64,000 nucleotides of DNA. It comes from DUPQ01 sp964563155. Its GTDB lineage: Bacteria; Bacillota; Clostridia; DUPQ01. The notes under the pieces are model-generated. The model saw only the letters and a program-made list of their open reading frames with translations. It was not told the DNA's origin and did not search any database. Below are positions 51,574-60,609 of this stretch, piece by piece. Each line of letters opens with the position of its first letter. Positions within the stretch are counted from its first letter, which is position 1. The DNA lies in the NCBI GenBank assembly GCA_964563155.1, contig CAZLVL010000006.1:1-64000 (forward strand). The letters run 5' to 3'. The position numbers were made by a program, and so were the translations under genes.

Positions 51574-52902
51574 TCAAGATTCCTTTTCTTCGTTAAAACT
51601 AGAAAAATCTATGTAATCTGAAAAGGGTATACCACCGAAGATACCTTTTATGTATAAATCTCTAACATTGTTGCTTTCTCGAATCCTATAATCATAATCT
51701 GTTAAGCACCTAATCTCCTTGTTTGCATCTGCATCCATATATATAACATAAACAGAAGAGGGATCTAATTTCTCTAAAAGCATTGTATTATGTGTAGTTA
51801 TAATCATTTGCCCTTTAATGTAATCTTGAGCTGAAGTAATAATATTTTCCATTAGCATGTCATGGACACCTGTATCTATTTCGTCAAAAATAACTGTTTT
51901 GCCGTCTACAGCTGCTAAAATGGCCCTAATTATTTGAGGCATTCTTTTTGTTCCTGTTGATTCAAGAGAAAAAGGTATTTCTCTAACCTTTCCTCCTATT
52001 AACTTCTTGAAATAAAGCTGATATTTAATCTTATCTCCAGATGCTTCAGTTTTATAGAAAACTTGCTTTACATCTGAATGTATAAATCTGATGTAGTAAT
52101 CAAATATGTGTTGACTTTTCTCTAATCTATCCATCATATTTTCGTTTATTCTGCCAGAAACCAGATTAGCCAAGCCAAATTTATCATCTCTTGCAACATA
52201 TCCTTCTTCATGATACTCAGATGATTTAATAATTAAATTACTATTTCTAAAATTAAAAAACACATCCAATAAGGTAGGTGAAACACTTTTTTTAATAAAT
52301 TCTTCATTTAAATCCTGAAGTTTTTCCTTAAATATTCCTAAGAAGCTATGCTTACCCCAATATTTATCTATTTCAGTTAAAACTTCATCTTCTAATTTCT
52401 TGTTTGAAAAAACAGACTTATGAATGTTTTTTTCAATTTTCCCATTATCAAGATAGATTTTGAATAAAATACCTCTTCTTTTTTCTATTAAATAGTAAAG
52501 CTCTTCAGAAACTAAAATTTCATTAAAAACAATTTTGTAAGTCCCTTCAACCTCTCCTATCAAAAATCCATATTCTACTTCCGTGTCTTCATCACAGCCA
52601 ATCATTCTTGCTGACTTCATACACTCAGAAAATCTAAGATTATCAAACATTGCTTTAAGCTCTTCAAAAAAATCACTTTCACTATCTGGTTGATATTTTG
52701 AAAAACTTTCTAACATTTCTTGATTTGAAAAAGAAGTAAAACTTTTCATAAGTAAATCAAAGGCTGAAAGAAGGTTTGTTTTACCACTACCATTTTCTCC
52801 ATATAGAGCTATAAAAGGTTTTGCTTGCTTTTGATTCTTTCTAAGGTCTAAGTAAATACTTTTGAAGGATTTAAAGTTTTTGAGTCTTAAGAAAGTAAAC
52901 AT
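51574..52902 (-). CDS. AAA-family ATPase (COG1106/AAA_15-like), copy 1
   Basis: The 442-residue protein begins MFTFLRLKNFKSFKSIYLDL, a RecF/SMC-like start, with Walker A GENGSGKT at 35-42. A signature-like SLESTGTKRM and the Walker B VIFDEIDTGVHD follow near residues 335-360, then TTHNTMLLE and a C-terminal REIR.LTDYDYRIRESNNVRDLYIKGIFGGIP. This is the AAA_15/AAA_21 group whose members include RloA-type and other anti-phage ATPases. No RloB or TOPRIM effector follows, so the function is uncertain. A paralogue lies at 55175-56431. ATG has GGAG nine bases upstream. Confidence 0.85.
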   Translation of the reverse strand: MFTFLRLKNFKSFKSIYLDLRKNQKQAKPFIALYGENGSGKTNLLSAFDLLMKSFTSFSNQEMLESFSKYQPDSESDFFEELKAMFDNLRFSECMKSARMIGCDEDTEVEYGFLIGEVEGTYKIVFNEILVSEELYYLIEKRRGILFKIYLDNGKIEKNIHKSVFSNKKLEDEVLTEIDKYWGKHSFLGIFKEKLQDLNEEFIKKSVSPTLLDVFFNFRNSNLIIKSSEYHEEGYVARDDKFGLANLVSGRINENMMDRLEKSQHIFDYYIRFIHSDVKQVFYKTEASGDKIKYQLYFKKLIGGKVREIPFSLESTGTKRMPQIIRAILAAVDGKTVIFDEIDTGVHDMLMENIITSAQDYIKGQMIITTHNTMLLEKLDPSSVYVIYMDADANKEIRCLTDYDYRIRESNNVRDLYIKGIFGGIPFSDYIDFSSFNEEKES

Positions 52903-52987
52903 TTTGATTCTCCAATCTATGTTATTTCTAAACCTAGAATAACATAAGAAGATTTTTAAGTCAATTTAAACTTGATTATTGCTATTA

Positions 52988-52996
52988 ATTATAGCA
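52988..52996 (-). promoter_or_regulatory. extended -10-like element upstream of ATPase copy 1
   Basis: The minus strand reads TGCTATAAT 86 bases upstream of the ATG. No gene is seen in 52903-53153, which is AT-rich and also contains the start region of the divergent AlbA_2 gene. Confidence 0.4.
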
Positions 52997-53153
52997 TTTA
53001 TTTGGATAACTATATAATTAACGCTATTTATCTAATATTATTAAATATATTAAAATTCTATTAAATATGTTGAATAGGAAATCCCTTGATGTCAGATTAA
53101 TTACCTTTTAAGATTAAGAGGTATCACATAAAAAGATTAATAGAGGAAATATT

Positions 53154-54365
53154 ATGGCTTTACCAATCAATATTACAGAGCTAATCAATGGTAGACTTAC
53201 AGACAGTTCTCAAATTGAATTTATGAGAGATGTGAATATTTTATCTATACTACATTCTGTTTGTGCTTTTGCAAATGATATAGATAATTGTGGTGGTGGC
53301 TATATTATAGTTGGGGTAGAAAAAGATTCATCTGACCATATTATTAAAGAGCTTCTACAAAAATGTAAGCTTATTGAGCCTTACTATATCCCTCTTCTTG
53401 AACACACTAAATACAAGGGTGCGGATATCATAGTTATATGGGCTCCAGGAGGTGATTCTCGACCCTATAGCTGTCCTATAGCTTTTAACAGTAAAAATTT
53501 AGAAAAAGCCTATTACATTAGAAAGCACTCTAATACAATTTGTGCAGACAAAAATCAAGAGAAAGAATTTTTTCAACTGATAAACAACATACCCTTTGAT
53601 AATCAAGCTAACATGAAAGCCAAGATTGAAGATATGAGAGTAAGCTTAATATCTGATTACCTTTATACTATAGGTAGCAAATTATATGACTTATCATTGA
53701 ATCTCCCAGTAAGAGAGCTTGCAGCAAAAATGCATCTTCTAAAAGGTCCCAGTGGAAAAGAAAAGCCAATAAATGCAGGTTTAATGTTTTTTAATGAAAG
53801 GCCCCACATTTATTTTCCCTCTGCAAGAATTGAATTAGTGGATAAACCTGACCCAAAAGGACTTGGAAAGACAGAAAAAATCTTCACTGGACCACTTGAT
53901 AGACAGCTAATAGATGCCCTTAGCTTTATCCAAAATTATGTTATTACAAAAAAAATCATTAAAAGTTCTAAAAAAGCTGAAGCAGACCATATATTTAACT
54001 ACCCCTATAGAGCAGTGAAAGAAGCATTATCAAATGCTGTGTATCATAAGTCATATAACATCAGTAAGCCCATATACATAACAATTACACCAGACAAATT
54101 TGAAATACTAAGTTTTCCAGGTCCTGATTCAAGTATTTCAGATGAAGATATAGCAAATTGTAAAATGGTGGCTAAAAGATACCAAAATAGAAGGATTGGT
54201 GATTTTTTAAAAGCACTAAAGCTAGTTAAAGGGCAAAATACTGGTATTCCAACAATGCTTAATGCTATGAGCCAAAACGGATCTCCAGCTCCCATATTTG
54301 AAACAGATGATAAGAGAAGCTATCTTAAAGTTATATTACCTATTCATGAGAAGTTTTTAGAATAA
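53154..54365 (+). CDS. AlbA_2 (Schlafen-type) DNA-binding protein with HATPase_c_4 domain
   Basis: The 403-residue protein begins with an AlbA_2 domain (about residues 12-130: SQIEFMRDVNILSILHSVCAFANDIDNCGGGYIIVGV...), modified from the usual E-F-K-x-S core. The second half is a GHKL-type ATPase module with NYPYRAVKEALSNAVYHKSY near 283 (N-box) and FEILSFPGPDSSI near 316 (G1-like). Proteins of this type are putative transcription regulators or helicase-like factors, and are often found in defence or mobile regions. ATG has GAGGAAAT upstream. It lies divergent from ATPase copy 1 and convergent with the metallophosphoesterase; a terminator follows. Confidence 0.85.
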   Translation: MALPINITELINGRLTDSSQIEFMRDVNILSILHSVCAFANDIDNCGGGYIIVGVEKDSSDHIIKELLQKCKLIEPYYIPLLEHTKYKGADIIVIWAPGGDSRPYSCPIAFNSKNLEKAYYIRKHSNTICADKNQEKEFFQLINNIPFDNQANMKAKIEDMRVSLISDYLYTIGSKLYDLSLNLPVRELAAKMHLLKGPSGKEKPINAGLMFFNERPHIYFPSARIELVDKPDPKGLGKTEKIFTGPLDRQLIDALSFIQNYVITKKIIKSSKKAEADHIFNYPYRAVKEALSNAVYHKSYNISKPIYITITPDKFEILSFPGPDSSISDEDIANCKMVAKRYQNRRIGDFLKALKLVKGQNTGIPTMLNAMSQNGSPAPIFETDDKRSYLKVILPIHEKFLE

Positions 54366-54374
54366 ATATTATCA

Positions 54375-54397
54375 AAAAGGAGCCTTCAGCTCCTTTT
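54375..54397. terminator. bidirectional terminator
   Basis: AAAAGGAGC and GCTCCTTTT form a perfect 9-bp stem with a CTTCA loop, with A and T runs on both sides. It separates the convergent AlbA_2 and metallophosphoesterase genes. Confidence 0.85.
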
Positions 54398-54439
54398 AGT
54401 AAATCGTAATTATAATTAATTATTAATTGAAACATCTTA

Positions 54440-55111
54440 TTATTCGAGAATCCTTGTCTCAAACCAAAGCACAGTGAACTTATCTGATAAATCTAGGTCC
54501 TTATGCCAATGCCCACAAAACCAATGCTTGTGCTCTATTTCATGCATTAAGAATTCTAAAAACCCTGCAAGTTCTAATTCTCGGTCATGAGGAGTAAAGC
54601 CCATCCGTAATATCATTTCTCTAGGAGCTGTATGAGTAAGAATATAGTCGACCTTGTTGTCATGCTTTCTAAGATTTTCTACAGCTTCTTTGTATTCTTT
54701 ACCATTAGGTATCTCTTCTTCCCAATAGGAGCGGTTTAAAGTTCTAAATATTCTATCCATACTGTAGGCACCGCCAAAAGTGAAGATTTTCTTACCTTCA
54801 ATTTGAAAAACCTGTCCTCTCATAAGATGATATACATTATTTCTGACTTTATGGACCTTTCCACCATTCCATGTTTCTACAGGTAAACTATTTATAACGG
54901 CAAAATTCTCATGATTGCCATCAACAAAACAAAAGGTGTAGGGCCAGCTTTCAATATCATCTAAAAACTTCTTTTCTTCTTCATTGTTTCTAAATATATA
55001 TCCAAAGTCTCCACAAACTATAATTATATCTCCTTCATCCCACTCTTTATTATTATGGGCATATATGAATCTCCCATGTTCACCATGGGTGTCACCAGTA
55101 ACTCTAATCAA
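54440..55111 (-). CDS. calcineurin-like metallophosphoesterase
   Basis: The 223-residue protein (TTG 55111 with AGGAGGTG eight bases upstream) has all five metal motifs of the family: TGDTHGEHGR near residue 5, CGDFGYIF near 35, GNHENF near 66, LTHTAP near 160, and CGHWHKD near 208. It can be a phosphodiesterase or a protein or nucleotide phosphatase. It has no signal peptide. It ends close to the terminator and is downstream of ATPase copy 2 on the same strand (gap 64 bp), so they may be co-transcribed. A nuclease role alongside the ATPase is possible but unproven. Confidence 0.88.
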   Translation of the reverse strand: MIRVTGDTHGEHGRFIYAHNNKEWDEGDIIIVCGDFGYIFRNNEEEKKFLDDIESWPYTFCFVDGNHENFAVINSLPVETWNGGKVHKVRNNVYHLMRGQVFQIEGKKIFTFGGAYSMDRIFRTLNRSYWEEEIPNGKEYKEAVENLRKHDNKVDYILTHTAPREMILRMGFTPHDRELELAGFLEFLMHEIEHKHWFCGHWHKDLDLSDKFTVLWFETRILE

Positions 55112-55174
55112 TTTTATTTCACCTCCTAGTCCTGTTTTGAACATATCATTTTACATCAAATATTCTTAATCTTT

Positions 55175-56431
55175 TTAATTATTTGAAAAATGCAAATAAC
55201 TTAGATATGGTATACCACCAAAAAGACCATTTAGGTATAGGTCTCTTACATTGTTGTTAGCCCTTATCCTGTAATCATAGTCATTTAGGCATCTTATCTC
55301 TTTATTTCCTTGTGCATCTATATATATCACATAAATAGAAGAAGGGCTTAAGTTTTCTAAAAGAATAGTATTATGGGCGGTAATAATTAATTGCCCCTTT
55401 ATATTATCATCTAAAGAATTCATTATTTCACGAATTTGTATTTCATGAATATCTCTATCCATTCCATCAAAGATTACAATCTTGCCTTCTAAGGCTAGAA
55501 GGATAGATCTAATAAATAATAGCATTCTTTTAACTCCACTGGCTTCTAAGGAATATGGAATTTCCCTTATTCTTCTTCCTATCATCTTTTTAAAGCATAG
55601 CTCATAAGAGATTTCATTATCTTGTATTTGAGTTTTATAGAAGGCTTGTCGTATATCCGAATAAATAGATGAAAAATAGTAGTTTATAGTTTCTTCATAA
55701 GACTTTAGTATATCTTCTTTTTCTATGGGTATTAGGCCTTTTTCTAAATTGGAAATATCCAATTTGTTTTTATCTAAAGAATCTACAAGTGGATTTATAG
55801 TATTTTTACTTGTAGTTGATTCAGATACTACATGGACCTGAGAGAAAAAGTATAATACTTCTATTAGAGAAGTTGAGATACTTTCATCAACTAAAGCTTT
55901 AGTCATATTACTAATCATATTAATTAGAATTCCAAGAAAACTATACTCTCCCCAATACTCATCTAGTTTATTGGAAAGCTCATGAGATAGTTCATCATTT
56001 AAAAAGACAGAAGTGTGTATTCTTTTATCAAGAGTTTCTTTGTCCCTACTTATCTTGTATAAGACTCCTCTTTTGCTTTTTAGGACATAGTAGAGCTCTT
56101 CAGATACAAGGCTATCTTTAAAGACTAGTTTGTAGTAGCCTTCTATTCCATTAATTAAAAAGCCATATTCAACTTCTGTATTATCCTCATTGCCAATCAT
56201 TCTAGAAGCCTTCAAATGTCTTTGAAAGCTAGAAGTAGTTTCTTCATCCATATCCTTTAAGAATCCAAAACTAAAATTTAGCAGACTAAAGGCTGATACA
56301 AGGTTTGACTTACCAGAACCATTTTCTCCATAAAGGGCTACTAAGGACTTTGCTTGCTTTTGATTCTTTTTAAGATCAAAGTAAATACTGTCAAATGATT
56401 TAAAGTTTTTTAAACTTATATATGTAAACAC
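55175..56431 (-). CDS. AAA-family ATPase (COG1106/AAA_15-like), copy 2 with altered Walker B
   Basis: The 418-residue protein (GTG 56431, AGGAGGA upstream) is a clear paralogue of the protein at 51574-52902: nearly the same first 45 residues with Walker A GENGSGKS (35-42), and a matching C-terminal IRCLNDYDYRIRANNNVRDLYLNGLFGGIP. The Walker B region reads VIFDGMDRDIHE; the catalytic glutamate of copy 1 (DEID) is glycine here. The signature-like part (SLEASGVKRM) is also changed. It can probably bind ATP but hydrolyse it poorly. It might act as a regulatory partner of copy 1. The 5' leader carries tandem repeats. Confidence 0.85.
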   Translation of the reverse strand: MFTYISLKNFKSFDSIYFDLKKNQKQAKSLVALYGENGSGKSNLVSAFSLLNFSFGFLKDMDEETTSSFQRHLKASRMIGNEDNTEVEYGFLINGIEGYYKLVFKDSLVSEELYYVLKSKRGVLYKISRDKETLDKRIHTSVFLNDELSHELSNKLDEYWGEYSFLGILINMISNMTKALVDESISTSLIEVLYFFSQVHVVSESTTSKNTINPLVDSLDKNKLDISNLEKGLIPIEKEDILKSYEETINYYFSSIYSDIRQAFYKTQIQDNEISYELCFKKMIGRRIREIPYSLEASGVKRMLLFIRSILLALEGKIVIFDGMDRDIHEIQIREIMNSLDDNIKGQLIITAHNTILLENLSPSSIYVIYIDAQGNKEIRCLNDYDYRIRANNNVRDLYLNGLFGGIPYLSYLHFSNN

Positions 56432-56448
56432 TTCATCCTCCTCTATTC

Positions 56449-56484
56449 TTCTTTATCTTCTTTATCTTCTTTATCTTCTTTATC
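56449..56484. repeat. 9-bp tandem repeat TTCTTTATC, four perfect copies
   Basis: Units begin at 56449, 56458, 56467 and 56476, with degenerate copies on both sides (to about 56508). They lie in the 5' leader of ATPase copy 2, within 20 bases of its ribosome site; on the coding strand they read GATAAAGAA. Such repeats can change number by slippage. Confidence 0.85.
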
Positions 56485-56569
56485 TTCTCTATTCTTCCCT
56501 ATTCTTCTACACTTAGTCTTAAGAGTATAAGATAAGAGAAAATGGATATAACTATTTTTATTGTAATTA

Positions 56570-56700
56570 TGCTACATATTATAGCATAATTAGTAAGTTT
56601 AGTGAGTAATCTCTTTTCTTTTCATATAATCTTAAGCTTATTGTAATACAATTGTTTAGATATGTATATAATTTACTTATATTTGCTACATATTGTAGCA
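56570..56700. promoter_or_regulatory. two near-identical dyads, TGCTACATATTrTAGCA, 114 bp apart
   Basis: Copies at 56570-56586 and 56684-56700 differ in one base. The first is the centre of an 11-bp perfect inverted repeat (56564-56574 with 56582-56592), the second of an 8-bp one (56683-56690 with 56694-56701). They look like operators. On the minus strand each contains a TGCTAnAAT extended -10-like word, so tandem promoters for ATPase copy 2 are the alternative reading. The rest of the 514-bp gap is AT-rich without a gene. Confidence 0.55.
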
Positions 56701-56867
56701 ATATATAATATATTAAGGTTTTAGTCTTTTATCTCTTTTATTTAGTTCCATTTACTAACCTTAACACTTTAGTAAGCTTCATATATGTTTAATGGATCTT
56801 TGATTTTTCTTTGTGTAAAGATAAATTCTTTATGGTGATTATATTATTGATATTATATCTCAATTGT

Positions 56868-56897
56868 TTGACACTGTAACAAGTGGAGATATATAAT
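56868..56897 (+). promoter_or_regulatory. promoter of the maltodextrin operon
   Basis: TTGACA (56868-56873), 18 bp, TATAAT (56892-56897). Start of transcription is expected near 56904, about 42 bases before the ATG. Confidence 0.75.
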
Positions 56898-56945
56898 TAA
56901 TCTGTTAAAAGAATAGAATATAATATTGGATTTTTGGAGGGTTAC

Positions 56946-58295
56946 ATGAAAACACAAAAAGGATTCAAACTCACTGCATTATTACTTGTTTTTTGCATGT
57001 GTTTTTTACTTCTTACAAGTTGCTCTGGTGGAAAGAAACCACTAACAATTTGGGTAGGAATAGAGTCTGTAGATTTTTATGCAGAAATGATGGATGAGTA
57101 TGTCGAAATGTATTTGCAAAAAACTGGCAAAGCCTTCCCTCATGAAATATCGGTACAAGGAGTTGATACTGCTTCAGCAGCTGCTAAGGTCTTGGATGAT
57201 TTAGATGCAGGGGCAGATATCTTTACAGTTGCCCATGACAATCTAGGTAAACTTACTGCTGGAGCATCTGCTATAGCACCTGTTAAAAGCCAAGCCTTGC
57301 TATCTCAAATAAAGGGAGATAATCCCCAAACCTTTTTAGATGTTATTAACATGACAGTTCAAGGTACTGAATATACCTTTGGTATTCCCTACATAGGACA
57401 GTCTTTGGTTTTAATGTATAACTCTAAATATCTTTCAGTTGAGGATGTTAAAACTTGGGAAGGTATCTGGGAGGTTGCTAAAAAGAATAATATGCAATCC
57501 ATGTCCTTAATGGGAGATGATGGATACAACAACTCCTTTTTAGTATTAGCCTCAAGTGCAAAAACAGGTCTAATGCCAGCTAAGATTTATGAAGGTGGAA
57601 AACTTGATAAGTGTGATTTCACATCTGATGAGGTAATTTCTATCATGCAATGGGGACAACGCTTCTTTACTGATCCAAATGGCGGAAAGATGCCTACTGA
57701 TTCAGGCTGGGAGATTGAGCTTAGAGATGAGATATCCTTAAGCCTTATTGGGGGTGCTTGGAAGTACAAGGCTGCACAAGCTGCCTTGGGAGAAAATCTA
57801 AAGATTGCCATACTTCCCTCTTTTACCTTGACCCAAGAGGATGTAAAAGGTACATCGGTTGAGCCAAATAGTGTATACAGAAGTGGAACCTTTGCTGATT
57901 GCAAGGTCTTTGTTATGAAAAAAGGAAGTGAAAAGGCAGAATATCTAGAAGATATCCTTTTGTATCTATCCAGTAAAGAGATACAAGAAAAATCCTTTAT
58001 TGAATGTGCTAACCTTCCCGCTTACAAAAACGCCATTACAGAATTTGCTTCCATGCAAAGTGATAATTTAGATACAGCCCTAGCAGCAAGACAACTAGAA
58101 ATGTTTAATTATGGAATACCCCAGCCTTTTGGATATTCCACTACTCATAACTTCTACTATTATTCAAAAGGTGGTCCTGATTTAGTAAAAGAAATTCTTG
58201 AAAACAGGGACAATCTTTTTACCAGTGCTGAGGCTATTAAAAATCAATTGAAGATGATTGAAAACATCTGGAAAACAGGTGAAAGAAGTAACTAG
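56946..58295 (+). CDS. maltodextrin-type ABC transporter substrate-binding lipoprotein
   Basis: The 449-residue protein (ATG 56946, GGAGG six bases upstream) has a lipoprotein signal peptide with lipobox LTSC near residue 26, so it is tethered outside the membrane. The mature part follows the family-1 extracellular solute-binding pattern: LTIWVGIESVDFYAEMMDEYV, then VHHEISVQG-like and DIFTVAHDNLGKLTAGASAIAP, as in MalE/MdxE, and the GGAWKYKAAQAALG segment near 280. It delivers sugars to the two permeases encoded downstream. The gene after them is an alpha-amylase, which points to maltodextrin or starch fragments. Confidence 0.9.
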   Translation: MKTQKGFKLTALLLVFCMCFLLLTSCSGGKKPLTIWVGIESVDFYAEMMDEYVEMYLQKTGKAFPHEISVQGVDTASAAAKVLDDLDAGADIFTVAHDNLGKLTAGASAIAPVKSQALLSQIKGDNPQTFLDVINMTVQGTEYTFGIPYIGQSLVLMYNSKYLSVEDVKTWEGIWEVAKKNNMQSMSLMGDDGYNNSFLVLASSAKTGLMPAKIYEGGKLDKCDFTSDEVISIMQWGQRFFTDPNGGKMPTDSGWEIELRDEISLSLIGGAWKYKAAQAALGENLKIAILPSFTLTQEDVKGTSVEPNSVYRSGTFADCKVFVMKKGSEKAEYLEDILLYLSSKEIQEKSFIECANLPAYKNAITEFASMQSDNLDTALAARQLEMFNYGIPQPFGYSTTHNFYYYSKGGPDLVKEILENRDNLFTSAEAIKNQLKMIENIWKTGERSN

Positions 58296-58318
58296 CTCAT
58301 ATATATTAGGGGGATGAC

Positions 58319-59719
58319 ATGAACAAGAGCAGTAGATACAAGCCAGCTTTCCTTGAAAAGCTATTTAAACCCTTTATAGTTTTTCATTCTAGATTTAAAA
58401 ATGGAAGCTTAGGCACTAAGTTTTCCCATTTTATTATGGGGTCAGGAAATATCTATCATGGTCAAATAATTAAGGGCCTTATCTTCTTTTTGATACAGGC
58501 TGCCTTTGTAGCCTTTATGATAACTTGCCCTGAGGTCAACAAAACACCCTTAGGCTACAAGGCCTTTATTAATCTTGTAACCTTAGGAACTGAAAGAGGA
58601 GATATCTTTACACCAGCGGACAACTCTATGCTTATGCTACTATTTGGTATTGTAACAATAGGTATTACCCTCATATACCTCTTTGCCTACAATAGTAATA
58701 TTAAATCAAGTGTTCAAGCAGACAGTGATTTGAGAGAATACAATAGGGTGTCTAGTTTTACTAAAGACTTTAAAAACCTCTTTGGAGGCCGCTTCTATAT
58801 CACCATGTTAACACCTGCCGCCTTGGGGGTTGTGGTTTTTACTCTTCTTCCCACCATTTTTATGATTATGATTGCCTTTACCAACTTTGATAAAGAGCAT
58901 CAGGCAGGTCTGGAGCTTTTCGATTGGGTGGGCTTTGAGAACTTTACTGCCCTATTTACAAATCCTACTGGTGAGCTTTCAGCAAGATTTCTACCAGTAC
59001 TAGCCTGGACCCTTGTATGGGCCTTCTTTGCCACCTTCTTAAACTATTTTGGTGGTATACTGTTGGCTCTTTTGATAAATAAAAAAGGGATTAAGGGTAA
59101 AAAGATATTTAGGGCCATTTTTGTTTTAACTATAGCTATACCCCAGTTCATATCCTTATTGGCCATGAGAAATTTAATAAGTGAATATGGACCTCTACAA
59201 AAGTTTCTTGTCTCCTCTGGCATTTTAGATAAGCCCATGAGCTTTCTTGCTAATGCCAACAATCCTTGGACTGCTAGAATAACAGTAATCTTAATAAATC
59301 TATGGGTGGGAATCCCCTACTCCATGTTATTGGCCTCAGGAGCCATTATGAATATTCCCTATGAGCTGTATGAGGCTGCTAATATTGATGGGGCAAGAAA
59401 ATTTACTGTTTGGAGAAAGATAACCATGCCCTACATACTATTTATAACTACACCCTATCTTATCTCAGCCTTTGTAGGTAACATTACCTCTTTTAATATA
59501 ATTTATCTTTTGACAGGAGGCTCTCCCAAGGTCACTGGAGGATACATTGCAGGAGCAACAGACCTATTAGTAACCTGGTTATATAAATTGACTATAGAAG
59601 AACAACAATACAATTTGGGTGCGGTTATTGGTATTTTAACCTTCTTAATTACATCCACTGTTACCTTAATTACCTACCGTAGAACCAAATCATACAAAGA
59701 GGAGGATTCCTTCCAATGA
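58319..59719 (+). CDS. maltodextrin ABC transporter permease, MalF type
   Basis: The 466-residue membrane protein is longer than most sugar permeases because it has extra N-terminal membrane segments and loops (residues 1-160), as in Gram-positive MalF/MdxF. The core includes FTLLPTIFMIMIAFTNFD near 185, and the EAA loop EAANIDGARKFTVWRKITMPYI near 360, which docks to the ATPase subunit. GTP or ATPase is not encoded here. ATG has GGGGGATG upstream. It overlaps the MalG gene by four bases (ATGA). Confidence 0.92.
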   Translation: MNKSSRYKPAFLEKLFKPFIVFHSRFKNGSLGTKFSHFIMGSGNIYHGQIIKGLIFFLIQAAFVAFMITCPEVNKTPLGYKAFINLVTLGTERGDIFTPADNSMLMLLFGIVTIGITLIYLFAYNSNIKSSVQADSDLREYNRVSSFTKDFKNLFGGRFYITMLTPAALGVVVFTLLPTIFMIMIAFTNFDKEHQAGLELFDWVGFENFTALFTNPTGELSARFLPVLAWTLVWAFFATFLNYFGGILLALLINKKGIKGKKIFRAIFVLTIAIPQFISLLAMRNLISEYGPLQKFLVSSGILDKPMSFLANANNPWTARITVILINLWVGIPYSMLLASGAIMNIPYELYEAANIDGARKFTVWRKITMPYILFITTPYLISAFVGNITSFNIIYLLTGGSPKVTGGYIAGATDLLVTWLYKLTIEEQQYNLGAVIGILTFLITSTVTLITYRRTKSYKEEDSFQ

Positions 59720-60609
59720 AAACCGAAAAGAAACAAAAACTTAAAAACAAGACAAGATCTGAAAAGATGTCTCGTGCTGGGGCATATATCCTTCTTGTCT
59801 TTCTCTCGGTCATGTGGTTGTATCCCATTATCTGGATAATCTTAAATGCCTTTAGAACAGAATTCAATGCAGATGGAACCATGGTTGGTACGGTGGTCTC
59901 CCATTATCTACCTGAGCAAATGGGCTTGGATAACTTTAAAACCCTCTTTTTAAACACCTATTTTCCCATTTGGTTTAAAAACACCCTAATTGTGGCAATT
60001 CTAACCTGTATCTTATCCACCATACTTACCCTCTCTGTTGCCTATGTAATGAGTAAGATGAAATTTAGAATGAGAAAACCCTTTATGAATCTTGCCATGA
60101 TTATGGGGCTCTTTCCTGGTTTTATGTCCATGATTGCCATCTATTACATATTAAAAGCCCTTTCTTTAACCCAAACACTGACAGCTTTAATCCTTTGCTA
60201 TTCAGCAGGGGCAGGCTTAGGCTTTTATGTGGGTAAAGGCTTTTTTGATACTGTTCCCAATGCCCTTATTGAAGCAGCTAGAATTGATGGAGCTGATGAA
60301 GCTATGACCTTTACAAGAATAGTGCTACCCATTAGTAAACCCATAATAGTCTATACAGCCCTTATGAGTTTTACAGGACCTTGGATGGACTTCATATTTG
60401 CTAGGGTTATCTTAGGAGAACAAAATACCCACCTACATACAGTAGCTGTAGGTCTTTACTATATGATGTATGGTCAAATTGTTGATACCTCTCGATTTAC
60501 AGTATTTTGTGCAGGTTGCGTCTTTGTGGCAATCCCCATAGTAGCCCTATTTATGTATCTACAAAAATACTATATCGAAGGAAGTACCGCAGGAGCGGTT
60601 AAAGGCTGA
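59716..60609 (+). CDS. maltodextrin ABC transporter permease, MalG type
   Basis: The 297-residue protein has six transmembrane segments and the EAA loop EAARIDGADEAMTFTRIVLPIS near residue 195. It has the MalG features: WMLYPIIWIILNAF-like start and FVYFPGFMSMIAIYYILKAL-type segment in the middle. It forms the channel with the MalF-type subunit. Its stop overlaps the start of the amylase gene by one base (TGATG). No MalK/MsmX-like ATPase gene is in the window, so a shared ATPase encoded elsewhere must energise it. Confidence 0.92.
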   Translation: MKTEKKQKLKNKTRSEKMSRAGAYILLVFLSVMWLYPIIWIILNAFRTEFNADGTMVGTVVSHYLPEQMGLDNFKTLFLNTYFPIWFKNTLIVAILTCILSTILTLSVAYVMSKMKFRMRKPFMNLAMIMGLFPGFMSMIAIYYILKALSLTQTLTALILCYSAGAGLGFYVGKGFFDTVPNALIEAARIDGADEAMTFTRIVLPISKPIIVYTALMSFTGPWMDFIFARVILGEQNTHLHTVAVGLYYMMYGQIVDTSRFTVFCAGCVFVAIPIVALFMYLQKYYIEGSTAGAVKG

